Positions 1 to 5,949 of a stretch of 16,985 nucleotides of DNA are shown here, piece after piece; the stretch's first letter is position 1, and each line of letters starts with the position of its first letter. Position numbers and translations under genes: made by a program. Under the pieces are notes generated by a model that saw only the letters and a program-made list of their open reading frames with translations, ran no database searches and had not been told where the DNA came from. Location of the stretch: assembly GCA_045537905.1 (NCBI GenBank), contig JAZSQJ010000049.1, positions 1-16,985 of the forward strand, read 5' to 3'. Source of the DNA: SIG636 sp045537905 (lineage in GTDB: Bacteria; Bacillota; Clostridia; Oscillospirales; CAG-382).

Positions 1-83
1 CTTCCTAAGACCGCTTGGCCTCCGACTTACTCACTTCGTTCGTAACGGGGACCCCGGAAAATCAATTAAAATTATAAAGAAGA

Positions 84-121
84 GGTCCGGCGCGGCACAA
101 ACGTACCACGCCGGATCTTTT
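84..121 (+). terminator. Likely rho-independent terminator of a gene to the left
   Basis: A GC-rich stem pairs 84-95 (GGTCCGGCGCGG) with 106-117 (CCACGCCGGATC). It has one G-T wobble, one C-A mismatch and a 10-base loop, and is followed by TTTTA. The T-run lies on the plus-strand side, so it would end a plus-strand transcript entering from outside the window. Confidence 0.5.
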
Positions 122-169
122 ATGTTGCATATTTTTTGCTGTGAACAAAAACCGTCCCCGACGGTCCTT

Positions 170-231
170 GACGCAACGCCTCGCACGCCGTATGGTTTTT
201 GATGGAGCGTAAGAGGCAGCACCGTGTAGGG
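170..231. repeat. Dispersed repeat module, copy 1
   Basis: About 60 bases closely resemble 2829-2888. Shared blocks include GGTTTTTGATG, GCGTAAG and AGCACCG, ending in TAGGG. I estimate about three quarters identity by eye. In both places the module leads straight into an inverted repeat beginning with TAGGG, so it seems to be one part of a composite non-coding repeat. Its function is unknown. Confidence 0.6.
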
Positions 232-403
232 AACGGCGTCCTCGACGGTCCTAAGCGTTGCATATACGTGAGGCATAACCCAAAACGGGAATACGTACCG
301 AAAAAACACAATATAAAAACATACCGTAAGGCGTTTTTGTTAAAAGCGGTGCGTGTAATTTACCCGTTTCGTTTAGGACCGTCGAGAACGTTTTGTCCCT
401 ACA
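225..403. repeat. 179-base element with imperfect terminal inverted repeats
   Basis: The left end (225-254) begins TGTAGGGA and ends CTCGACGGTCCTAA. The right end (373-403) is its imperfect reverse complement, TTAGGACCGTCGAG through TCCCTACA. The interior is AT-rich with no gene. The form is that of a miniature inverted-repeat element (MITE) or REP-like relic. I see no clear target-site duplication, and no transposase is nearby, so mobility is inference only. Confidence 0.5.
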
Positions 404-407
404 TTTT

Positions 408-491
408 AACCGTCACGCCCCGTTACAATTTGCGGTGCCGTCCGTGATAAACCGTCACGCATCACCGCAATTTTCGGTGCTGTCTAAATCC
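408..491. repeat. Two tandem imperfect 42-base repeats
   Basis: Units starting at 408 and 450 both open with AACCGTCACGC and continue with similar blocks (ACAATTTGCGGTGCCGTC in the first, CGCAATTTTCGGTGCTGTC in the second). The period is 42 bases. They lie just downstream of the terminator of the minus-strand lipoprotein genes. No function is apparent. Confidence 0.5.
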
Positions 492-500
492 CTTTGTTTA

Positions 501-541
501 TAAAAAACAAAGGCAATAAACCGATTTTGGGTTATTGCCTT
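501..541 (-). terminator. Terminator of the lipoprotein gene pair
   Basis: Stem AAGGCAATAA (510-519) pairs with TTATTGCCTT (532-541). On the minus strand it is followed by a T-run (plus-strand A-run 502-507). It lies 36 bases past the stop of the 577-912 gene. A competing hairpin, CCTTTGTTT/AAACAAAGG (491-499 with 505-513), overlaps it. The whole module resembles the one after nth at 3331-3400. Confidence 0.75.
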
Positions 542-576
542 CTGCGCCTTTTCACTTTTAACCTATAACTTAATCT

Positions 577-912
577 TTAATTCCCTTCCTGCTTGGTCAG
601 GGCAACCTCTCTGCCCTCGACCTTGACGGTAAGGCTGTCGTCCTTCAGGCTGTACTCTGCCTTGTCAAGGATGGTCTCCTTGCCCTCTATGCCGTCAGCT
701 ATAACGGTAAGCTTACCCTCGGTTGCTTCCCAGGTGCCCAGGTAGCTTCTGCCGTCCTTCTTTACACCCGCAACGCCGTCCTTTTCCAGACTAAGCTCAA
801 ACATCGTGCCGTCAAACTGACCCTGCCAAAGCCCTACCAGCTCGTGCCCGCCGCAGGACACCAGGGTCACAGCCAAAAGCAAAACCGCAAGAATTAACGC
901 AAATCTTTTCAT
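577..912 (-). CDS. Small lipoprotein, beta-rich, paralogue of the upstream gene
   Basis: A 111-residue protein with a lipoprotein signal: MKR, a hydrophobic core, then lipobox LVSC with the lipidated cysteine at residue 20. The mature part (HELVGLWQGQF onward) is polar and alternates short predicted strands. Its pattern is G-x-W near the start, a glycine-containing centre, and a 'SLKDDSLTVKVEG' strand near the end, like small clostridial lipocalin-like or DUF5640-type lipoproteins. It should sit on the outer face of the cell membrane. It starts 8 bases after the stop of the gene at 921-1256, shares its fold pattern and is probably co-transcribed. The ribosome site GGGGCGG lies just upstream. 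No enzyme motif is visible and the ligand is unknown. Confidence 0.8.
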   Translation of the reverse strand: MKRFALILAVLLLAVTLVSCGGHELVGLWQGQFDGTMFELSLEKDGVAGVKKDGRSYLGTWEATEGKLTVIADGIEGKETILDKAEYSLKDDSLTVKVEGREVALTKQEGN

Positions 913-920
913 ATCCGCCC

Positions 921-1256
921 CTACTTCTTTCTGGTCATTACAACCTGTTCGCCGTCACTTACTACGGTAAGCTTGTCGCCCTTTACGGAAAACTCTGCAT
1001 CGGTAACGGCGTCGTACTCCATACCCATAGTGCTTACCTTGATAGTAAGCAGTCCCTTATCGTTTACAGACCATACGGAGTCAACGGCTACGCCGCCTAT
1101 GCTTACCTTGCCCGTGCCGTCCTCGTTAAACACAAACTCGCCCTGCAGCTCACCCTCTGTGGCTGTCCAGCTGCCAACGATATCGTCCTTGCCGCCGCAG
1201 GCAACGAGGGCAAGCAGTAGAATGCAGGAAAGCAAAACGCATACTGTTTTTTTCAT
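921..1256 (-). CDS. Small lipoprotein, beta-rich, first gene of the pair
   Basis: A 111-residue lipoprotein with MKK, a hydrophobic stretch and lipobox LVAC, cysteine at residue 20. The mature domain begins with an IVGSWTATEGEL segment and ends with a 'EFSVKGDKLTVVSDGEQVVMTR' type strand pair. This parallels the neighbouring 577-912 product (GLWQGQF; YSLKDDSLTVKVEG), so the two look like an old tandem duplication. The ribosome site AAGGAG (1264-1269) is 7 bases from the ATG, a firm start. It is likely a membrane-anchored surface protein of the lipocalin-like/DUF5640 kind. Family assignment is from pattern only and function is unknown. Confidence 0.8.
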   Translation of the reverse strand: MKKTVCVLLSCILLLALVACGGKDDIVGSWTATEGELQGEFVFNEDGTGKVSIGGVAVDSVWSVNDKGLLTIKVSTMGMEYDAVTDAEFSVKGDKLTVVSDGEQVVMTRKK

Positions 1257-1292
1257 AATCTTACTCCTTTTGTATTTATTATTGTTTGTGGG

Positions 1293-1320
1293 ACTATAAT
1301 AAATATGATGCCGCTGTGAA
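1293..1320 (-). promoter_or_regulatory. Weak candidate promoter for the lipoprotein pair
   Basis: On the minus strand TTCACA (1315-1320) and TATAGT (1293-1298) are separated by 16 bases, about 37 bases ahead of the ATG at 1256. Neither box is consensus, so this is a tentative call. Confidence 0.3.
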
Positions 1321-1339
1321 TATGATGTAAAGCGAGCAT

Positions 1340-1373
1340 AAAATCACCCCAAGAAACCGACGGCTTCTTGGGG
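1340..1373 (-). terminator. Likely terminator downstream of tRNA-Glu
   Basis: A perfect 9-base inverted repeat, CCCCAAGAA (1347-1355) with TTCTTGGGG (1365-1373), is followed on the minus strand by TGATTTTA. The T-run is short. It lies about 58 bases beyond the tRNA 3' end. Confidence 0.5.
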
Positions 1374-1385
1374 GCCCAAGTCAAG

Positions 1386-1430
1386 AAGAAGCGGCAGCTT
1401 CTTAACGTAGGAAGAAGTTGCCGCTTTCTT
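1386..1430 (-). terminator. Long hairpin directly abutting the tRNA 3' end
   Basis: AAGAAGCGGCAGCTTCTT (1386-1403) pairs with AAGAAGTTGCCGCTTTCTT (1412-1430), with one bulged base and one G-T pair. It starts at the base after the encoded CCA. Each arm is also partly self-complementary (AAGAAGC/GCTTCTT on the left arm). It may be the first tRNA terminator or a processing structure. The T-rich run after it on the minus strand (TTCTTCTTGACTT) is imperfect. Confidence 0.45.
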
Positions 1431-1505
1431 TGGTGACCCGTAGGGGAGTCGAACCCCTGCCTTCGCCGTGAGAGGGCGACGTCTTGACCACTTGACTAAC
1501 AGGCC
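1431..1505 (-). tRNA. tRNA-Glu (anticodon CTC)
   Basis: The minus strand folds as a full cloverleaf. The acceptor stem GGCCTGT pairs with ACGGGTC (two G-U pairs), and the T-arm is AGGGG-TTCGACT-CCCCT. The anticodon stem TCGCC/GGCGA encloses loop CTCTCAC, so the anticodon is CTC, reading GAG for glutamate. Discriminator A is followed by an encoded CCA (1433-1431). It is a single gene with its own promoter and is not in a tRNA cluster. The 3' end shows no sign of integration such as an attachment-site duplication. Confidence 0.96.
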
Positions 1506-1514
1506 GTGCTTTAG

Positions 1515-1543
1515 ATAATAGCACAACAAACGCCGTTTGTCAA
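1515..1543 (-). promoter_or_regulatory. Sigma-A promoter of tRNA-Glu
   Basis: On the minus strand, -35 TTGACA (1538-1543), a 17-base spacer and -10 TATTAT (1515-1520) lie 9 bases before the mature 5' end of the tRNA at 1505. This is near-consensus, with a very short leader. Confidence 0.85.
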
Positions 1544-1583
1544 TACCTAAAAACAAAAAACCTTTAGCAAAAGGAGTTTTTAT

Positions 1584-2678
1584 ATGCAAAATCGGGGCAT
1601 CGAGGATAAACGAAGCTTTATAATAAACGCCGCCTACTACGGACTTATAGGTCTTGCCGCCGTTCTTGGTGCGTTTGTGTTTTTCCGTTACCTGTTAGGG
1701 GTGCTGTACCCCTTTTTTATCGCCTATTTTCTTGCCCTTGCTCTGCATCCGCCTATGATGCTGCTACACGGAAAGGCAGGCTTTCCCAAACGGGTGGCGG
1801 CGCTGCTGCTGGTAACGGCGGCGGTGGCGGCGGTGGCGGTGCTGTCCTACAGGCTTGCGGACAGAGCCGCCGAGGAGCTAAACAAGCTTAGCCAAAGGCT
1901 GGAGGGGCTTACCCCCGAAAAGCTTTCCCCTATCAAGGAGCGTGTAAACTCCTTTTTGCTGAAGCTTCCCCTTATAAACAGCGAAAAGGACACGGAAAGG
2001 CTTTGGCAAGGGGCAGGAGAGCGGCTTGAGAGCTTTTTGTCGGACAGTCTGCCCAGTCTTTCGGGTGCGGTCTCTATGCTGTCAGGGCTGTTTACGGGGG
2101 TGCTGGACTTTACGCTGGTGTTTATAATAACCGTGGTTTCCTGCTATTATATGACCGTGGACAGAGCCAAAATAAGCGGTCTGTTTTACAAGATAATGCC
2201 CGAGAGCATCTCCCGCCATTTACGCACGGCAAGGCTGGAGCTTTTGGGAGCCATAGTCAAATACCTTAAAGCCTACGGTGTGATAATTCTTATTACCTTT
2301 ACCGAGCTTTTTGTAGCCTTTACGGTGCTGAGGCTGGACTACGCTTTGCTTTTGGCGGTGGTAATATCCCTTGTGGATATACTGCCCGTGCTGGGAACGG
2401 GGACGGTGCTGCTGCCCTGGGCGTTGGTGTGTCTGTTTGCTACCAGAAACATCTATCTGGGTACGGGGCTTATCGTCACCTATGCGGTGATAACGGTAAT
2501 CAGACAGATAATAGAGCCTAAAATTGTGGGCAGCTATATCGGGCTTCATCCCTTGGCGACAATGCTTTCTATGTTTGCAGGTCTGCGGTTGTTTGGGCTG
2601 ACGGGAATGCTCCTTTTCCCCTTTTTCGTCCTTGTGGCAAGGAATGTGATAACAAAAGCAAAAGAAAACGGGATGTAA
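1584..2678 (+). CDS. ytvI: AI-2E family / YtvI-type integral membrane protein
   Basis: A 364-residue polytopic membrane protein of the AI-2E (PerM-like) family. Two N-terminal hydrophobic segments (about residues 10-65) are followed by another helix, then a soluble charged region (about 95-150), then a dense membrane block to the end. Signatures include the DILPVLGTGTVLLPWA stretch (about 265-280) and RQIIEPKIVG (about 309-318), typical of the sporulation membrane protein YtvI. Members are thought to export small molecules or ions, but YtvI itself has no proven substrate. Ribosome site AAAAGGAG (1569-1576) is 7 bases from the ATG. It is transcribed divergently from tRNA-Glu and stands alone. 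No clear promoter or terminator was found. The family is secure; the YtvI role, and so sporulation, is inference. Confidence 0.88.
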   Translation: MQNRGIEDKRSFIINAAYYGLIGLAAVLGAFVFFRYLLGVLYPFFIAYFLALALHPPMMLLHGKAGFPKRVAALLLVTAAVAAVAVLSYRLADRAAEELNKLSQRLEGLTPEKLSPIKERVNSFLLKLPLINSEKDTERLWQGAGERLESFLSDSLPSLSGAVSMLSGLFTGVLDFTLVFIITVVSCYYMTVDRAKISGLFYKIMPESISRHLRTARLELLGAIVKYLKAYGVIILITFTELFVAFTVLRLDYALLLAVVISLVDILPVLGTGTVLLPWALVCLFATRNIYLGTGLIVTYAVITVIRQIIEPKIVGSYIGLHPLATMLSMFAGLRLFGLTGMLLFPFFVLVARNVITKAKENGM

Positions 2679-2828
2679 AAGCAGTTTCAGCAATAGCCGT
2701 TGCGTGGGTTTAATACGGAATGCAACGGGAGGGGCGACCCATCCCCTACAAATTGGTTGCTTTGTATTATTACAAACTACGGCGTTTTCTTTAATTGTTG
2801 GGCGTGAGGGCGACCACTCATCGGCCCT

Positions 2829-2888
2829 TTCGTAACGCTTTGCACACCGTAAGGTTTTTGATGAGGCGTAAGGGATAGCACCGTAGGG
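2829..2888. repeat. Dispersed repeat module, copy 2
   Basis: Counterpart of 170-231, sharing GGTTTTTGATG, GCGTAAG and AGCACCG in the same order and spacing. Its last bases run into the hairpin at 2883-2910. Confidence 0.6.
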
Positions 2889-2910
2889 CGGGGGATAAAC
2901 CCCGCCCTAC
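2883..2910. repeat. Perfect 11-base hairpin
   Basis: GTAGGGCGGGG (2883-2893) and CCCCGCCCTAC (2900-2910) are exact reverse complements with a 6-base loop (GATAAA). No T-run follows, so it is a palindromic repeat rather than a terminator. Confidence 0.7.
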
Positions 2911-2954
2911 AAATGTTACCGTTTCGTTTTATCCCACATTTAATGCAATGTAGC

Positions 2955-2973
2955 GGGCGACCAATGGTCGCCC
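2955..2973. repeat. GGGCGACC palindrome
   Basis: GGGCGACC (2955-2962) pairs with GGTCGCCC (2966-2973) around AAT. The same hairpin occurs at 3230-3250. Confidence 0.7.
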
Positions 2974-3098
2974 CAGACCGCTGACAAAGGCACAGAGCAC
3001 GAAAAAGAATAAAATATACTCATTCTAAAGTAGAAAATCCAGGGAAAATTTTCCTGATTTTTCATTATATTTGTTTTTTCGTTCAAAACAAACCTCGG

Positions 3099-3230
3099 CT
3101 CGCAGTACTCCGGGGTCCCCACAAAAATATATTTTTGTGGGGTGGTATTACAGTTATCGCCTCGGTTTGTCTTGTCTGCACTCTTTCTCAGCACTCTGCC
3201 AGCTTGATGACAAGGTTTGTCATCAAGCTG
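3099..3230 (+). repeat. Composite repeat, copy 1 (plus orientation)
   Basis: CTCGCAGTACT (3099-3109) and 3150-3230 match, in the opposite orientation, the repeat at 16890-16985. The 81-base block 3150-3230 differs from its partner at only two positions by my reading. It ends in a 14-base perfect stem, CAGCTTGATGACAA (3200-3213) with TTGTCATCAAGCTG (3217-3230). Compared with the other copy, this one carries about 40 extra bases (3110-3149) that include a 26-base palindrome. There is no coding content. Confidence 0.85.
3117..3142. repeat. 26-base perfect palindrome
   Basis: CCCCACAAAAATA (3117-3129) is followed directly by its exact reverse complement TATTTTTGTGGGG (3130-3142), with no unpaired centre. 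It lies inside the extra segment of the copy-1 repeat. Confidence 0.85.
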
Positions 3231-3250
3231 GGGCGACCAATGGTCGCCCC
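3230..3250. repeat. GGGGCGACC palindrome abutting copy 1
   Basis: GGGGCGACC (3230-3238) pairs with GGTCGCCCC (3242-3250). Its first base is the last base of the preceding 14-base hairpin, so the two modules are fused end to end. Confidence 0.7.
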
Positions 3251-3330
3251 TACGATTAAACCGTTGCGAGAGGCCGTATATGAAAGCGTTTTTACAATTT
3301 GCGGAAATGTTTTAACATAATACCTTATAC

Positions 3331-3368
3331 AAAAAAACGAGGGCAATAAACCGCCACGGTTTATTGCC
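3331..3368 (-). terminator. Terminator of the DUF4364-nth operon
   Basis: A perfect 12-base stem, GGCAATAAACCG (3342-3353) with CGGTTTATTGCC (3357-3368), has a 3-base loop. On the minus strand it is followed within three bases by a run of seven T (plus-strand 3331-3337). It lies 15 bases past the nth stop codon. Confidence 0.85.
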
Positions 3369-3383
3369 TCCCTCACTTTTCAC

Positions 3384-4025
3384 TTACTTATAACTTATAC
3401 AAATCTCATTCAAGGGGCAGTTGGCGCATTTGGGGCTGCGGGCGGTGCACACGTCTCTGCCGAAAAGGACGAGGCGGTGGCAAAAATCGCTTTGCTTATC
3501 CTTTGGTATCAGCTTTTCCAGCGCCCTCTCCGTTACCAGCGGGTCCGCCTTGGGAGACAGTCCGAGACGGGTGCTGATACGCATACAGTGGGTGTCCGCC
3601 ACTATACCGCCCAGACCGTACAGGTCGCCCCTTATAAGGTTGGCAACCTTACGCCCTACTCCTCCAAGACTGAGCAGGTCCTTCATCTCCTCCGGCACCT
3701 TGCCGCCGTATTCCTCGGTGAGCCGTTTACAGGCAAGGCGGAGGTTTTTTGCTTTGCTTCTCCAAAGGCCTACGGAGCGTATCGCCTCCTCCAGCTCACC
3801 CTCGGGGGCATTTGCCATCCTGTCGGGGCTGGGGTATTTTTCAAACAAAGGGCCCGACACTATATTAACCCTTGCATCGGTGCACTGGGCAGACAGCACC
3901 GCCATAACGAGAAGCCTGTAGGGGTCTCCTCCGTGGTCAAGGGAACATATCGCATCGGGGTACAGCTTTTCCAAGGCGGTGATTGCAGTGTCTGCTATTT
4001 GTTTTTTATCTACCGTATTACTCAT
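3384..4025 (-). CDS. nth: Endonuclease III (base-excision repair glycosylase/AP lyase)
   Basis: A 213-residue protein, the usual length. It removes oxidised pyrimidines from DNA and cuts the abasic site. Visible features: helix-hairpin-helix segment LSLGGVGRKVAN (118-129) with the catalytic lysine K126, catalytic aspartate D144 in VADTH, and the C-terminal [4Fe-4S] loop C193-x6-C200-x2-C203-x5-C209. The family LPGVG turn reads LGGVG here, a mild change. The start ATG overlaps the end of the DUF4364 gene by 8 bases (ATGAGTAA), so translation is probably coupled. The last codons (ISYK and stop) lie inside a repeated terminator module shared with the lipoprotein operon. Assignment is secure. Confidence 0.95.
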   Translation of the reverse strand: MSNTVDKKQIADTAITALEKLYPDAICSLDHGGDPYRLLVMAVLSAQCTDARVNIVSGPLFEKYPSPDRMANAPEGELEEAIRSVGLWRSKAKNLRLACKRLTEEYGGKVPEEMKDLLSLGGVGRKVANLIRGDLYGLGGIVADTHCMRISTRLGLSPKADPLVTERALEKLIPKDKQSDFCHRLVLFGRDVCTARSPKCANCPLNEICISYK

Positions 4026-4557
4026 CGAAAATAAAGTTCACATCCCCTGAGAGCAGAGCCATAGCGCCCTTATAGATAACCTCCGCCCTTTCGTCAAAGT
4101 TTTTCTTCATCTTTTCGGCGTACTTGCCGTCTGCCACAAAGGTCTCCAGCTGAAAGAGGGTTTTGTCCTTGTCCACGATAGACGCCTTCAGCATATAGCC
4201 TCCCTCTATCTCCACCAGCTCCGAGGAGATGCGGTTGCCCGTACGCTTGAGAGCCAGCAGTCTCTGGGCGGAACGGAGCGCCTTCTCACGGATGCTGGCA
4301 AAAACCGCGCCCTGCACCTCGTCAACGGTAAGCATACCGGAGGGGGAGATTACGTAAAGCTTTTCGCCGTCTATTTCCTTTTCCATAATCTGACCTACCT
4401 CCAGCAGGTCTGCAAAGCAGATATAAAAGTCAAAGTGGTTTACGAAAGCGTCCTGCAGTACAACCTCGCCAATGGTGGTGATATCCAGCGGCTCGCCTAT
4501 ATTTTTAAGCAGAAACAGTATAAAAACCTTTATCTCAAATTTGTTGGTCAGTTCCAT
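4018..4557 (-). CDS. DUF4364 family protein (putative winged-helix regulator)
   Basis: A 179-residue soluble protein matching the clostridial DUF4364 pattern. The N-terminal region (about 1-85: NKFEIKVFILFLLKNIGEPL, then LQDAFVNHFDFYICFADLLEVGQI, then LYVISPSG) reads like a winged-helix DNA-binding fold. The rest is an alpha/beta domain ending in FDE. Family members are uncharacterised but are often called transcriptional regulators. It is first in a two-gene operon with nth and faces the rnf operon across a 132-base divergent promoter region, so it could act there; that is inference. The ATG at 4557 follows a GGGGGAT ribosome site. The mRNA leader would be about 25 bases. Confidence 0.8.
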   Translation of the reverse strand: MELTNKFEIKVFILFLLKNIGEPLDITTIGEVVLQDAFVNHFDFYICFADLLEVGQIMEKEIDGEKLYVISPSGMLTVDEVQGAVFASIREKALRSAQRLLALKRTGNRISSELVEIEGGYMLKASIVDKDKTLFQLETFVADGKYAEKMKKNFDERAEVIYKGAMALLSGDVNFIFDE

Positions 4558-4588
4558 GCGAAGATCCCCCTAATATACAGTACACCCT

Positions 4589-4617
4589 ATTATATAACAA
4601 AAAAAGTGTCTTTTCAA
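4589..4617 (-). promoter_or_regulatory. Consensus promoter for DUF4364-nth
   Basis: On the minus strand, -35 TTGAAA (4612-4617), a 17-base spacer and -10 TATAAT (4589-4594). The start point would be near 4582, about 25 bases before the ATG at 4557. Only 12 bases separate its -35 box from that of the divergent rnf promoter. Confidence 0.88.
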
Positions 4618-4629
4618 TAGGAATAATGG

Positions 4630-4658
4630 TTGAAAAAACCTACGGTGTATTGTATAAT
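4630..4658 (+). promoter_or_regulatory. Consensus promoter for the rnf-type operon
   Basis: -35 TTGAAA (4630-4635), a 17-base spacer and -10 TATAAT (4653-4658), with transcription expected from about 4665, 25 bases before the rnfC ATG. It has the same hexamers and spacing as the divergent promoter, back to back. No riboswitch or long leader is possible in this gap. Confidence 0.88.
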
Positions 4659-4689
4659 ACAGATAAATATATATTATAAAGGTGATAGT

Positions 4690-5949
4690 ATGGCGTATTC
4701 TTTCTCCGGCGGGATAAAAATAAAAACAGAAAACAAAACAGCCACTATGGCGGCAAGACCTTTTGCAGAGCCGCCTCAGGTTGCCATACCCATATACGGC
4801 TGTACGCCAACGGTTGCGGTAGGCGACTACGTGGATATAGGCACCCTTATCGGCTTTAGCGCCGAGGAGGGGGCTTGCCCTGCCCACGCCAGCGTATCGG
4901 GTACCGTTACGGCTATCGACAGAAAGAGCGAAAAGGAGAGCCTTGTAGTTATAAAAAACGATATGAGGCACACTCTGGCAGACAAGCTGGAGGGGGTAAC
5001 GAAGCCCTTGGAGGAGCTTAGCGCTGAGGAGATAATCTCTCGTTGCCGTGCCTCGGGCATTACCGACTCTGCCGCAGGGATGCCACTGTACGCTATGCTG
5101 AACGCCGCCCTTGGCAAGGCAAAGCGTGTGGTGATAAACTGCACGGAAAGCGAGCCTTGGCAGAGCACGGGCTACCGTACCGCATGGGAGCAGACGGAGG
5201 CTCTCGTTAAGGGCATCAAGCTGCTTATATACACCCTTGGCGTGCGGAAGGCGGATATCCTTATAGAGGACGGCAAGCGTGAGCTTGTTTACAGGCTTGC
5301 CGAGCATATAAAGGACAAGTCCTTAATCGACGTAAAAACCACGGTGGACAAGCACCCCATAAGCATAGACAGCCGACTTATATACGCCGTTTACGGCAAG
5401 CGTGTGCCCGTAGGGGGCAAGCCCTGGGACATTGGCTTTGCGGTGTTTATGCCGGAAACGGCGGTCAACCTGTACCGCAACTTTGCTACGGGTATGCCTA
5501 TGATACACAAGCGTGTTACCGTAGGGGGCAACGCTATCAAGACGCCCCAGAATCTTATCGTACCTATCGGCACCTCTGCCTCTGATATTGCGGAGTTTTG
5601 CGGGGGCACCAAAAAGCGTTACAAACGGCTGATAAAGGGCGGTGCCCTGACGGGGACGGCTGTGGAAGAGGACGCCGTAGCGGACAAGTATACCGACGGA
5701 CTGCTGTTTATGTCGGGCTCCAAGGTAAAAACGGGTAGCTGTATCCGTTGCGGAGCCTGTATCGAGGTTTGCCCCGTAGGGCTTTCCCCTGCCCTTATTT
5801 CCGCCTACAGCGAAAAGGGGCTTGTAAACAGAGCGTTGGATTTGGGTGCTATGCACTGCGTAGGCTGTGGCTGCTGCGCCTACACCTGCCCCGCAGGTCT
5901 GCCCCTGCTTGCCAACATAAACAAAGCTAAAGCAAAGGAGGAGGAGTAA
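4690..5949 (+). CDS. rnfC: RnfC-like subunit, glycine-rich NADH/FMN loop degenerate
   Basis: A 419-residue peripheral subunit of an Rnf-type membrane complex. The N-terminal barrel/lipoyl-like part (about 1-90, with PVHxxVSG-like PAHASVSGTV) is followed by the Nqo1-like domain and then two ferredoxin motifs: C351-x2-C354-x2-C357-x3-C361-P and C390-x2-C393-x2-C396-x3-C400-P. In usual RnfC the Nqo1-like domain holds a GxGGAxFPTHVKL loop that binds NADH and FMN. Here residues 122-136 read SGITDSAAGMPLYAM, without the glycine pattern. The family ECEPY becomes ESEPW (153-157). So the iron-sulphur module is kept and the nucleotide site is doubtful. The chosen ATG has ribosome site AAAGGTGAT upstream. 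A longer in-frame start at 4630 lies inside the promoter and is rejected. Confidence 0.88.
   Translation: MAYSFSGGIKIKTENKTATMAARPFAEPPQVAIPIYGCTPTVAVGDYVDIGTLIGFSAEEGACPAHASVSGTVTAIDRKSEKESLVVIKNDMRHTLADKLEGVTKPLEELSAEEIISRCRASGITDSAAGMPLYAMLNAALGKAKRVVINCTESEPWQSTGYRTAWEQTEALVKGIKLLIYTLGVRKADILIEDGKRELVYRLAEHIKDKSLIDVKTTVDKHPISIDSRLIYAVYGKRVPVGGKPWDIGFAVFMPETAVNLYRNFATGMPMIHKRVTVGGNAIKTPQNLIVPIGTSASDIAEFCGGTKKRYKRLIKGGALTGTAVEEDAVADKYTDGLLFMSGSKVKTGSCIRCGACIEVCPVGLSPALISAYSEKGLVNRALDLGAMHCVGCGCCAYTCPAGLPLLANINKAKAKEEE

Larger units (their letters stand above)
1..576. other. Gene-free, repeat-rich stretch
   Basis: No convincing gene lies here. The short open frames have no ribosome binding site and no recognisable protein, and they cross inverted repeats. 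The stretch holds a likely terminator (84-121), a repeat module that recurs near 2830, a 179-base element with imperfect inverted ends, a tandem 42-base repeat and the terminator of the lipoprotein genes. These are listed separately. Bases 1-80 show nothing else I can name. Confidence 0.7.
2679..3330. other. Gene-free mosaic of palindromic repeats
   Basis: No supported gene in about 650 bases. The sequence is a string of short palindromic modules. The core GGGCGACC occurs four times (about 2732, 2808, 2955 and 3231), twice as a full hairpin with GGTCGCCC. There is also a GTAGGGC hairpin at 2883, the dispersed module at 2829 and an 81-base repeat at 3150. These resemble the REP-like or MITE-like intergenic repeats common in gut clostridia. 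Confidence 0.7.

Noticed and set aside
1492..1519. Plus-strand promoter for the YtvI-type gene (TTGACT, 16 bases, GATAAT)
   Set aside because: The boxes lie partly within the tRNA gene and overlap its promoter; the match is likely chance.
4630..4689. Longer RnfC start at 4630
   Set aside because: It would begin at the -35 box of the rnf promoter and lacks a ribosome site; the ATG at 4690 has AAAGGTGAT upstream.
4570..5307. 245-codon minus-strand open frame opposite rnfC
   Set aside because: It covers the divergent promoters and the antisense of a clear gene.
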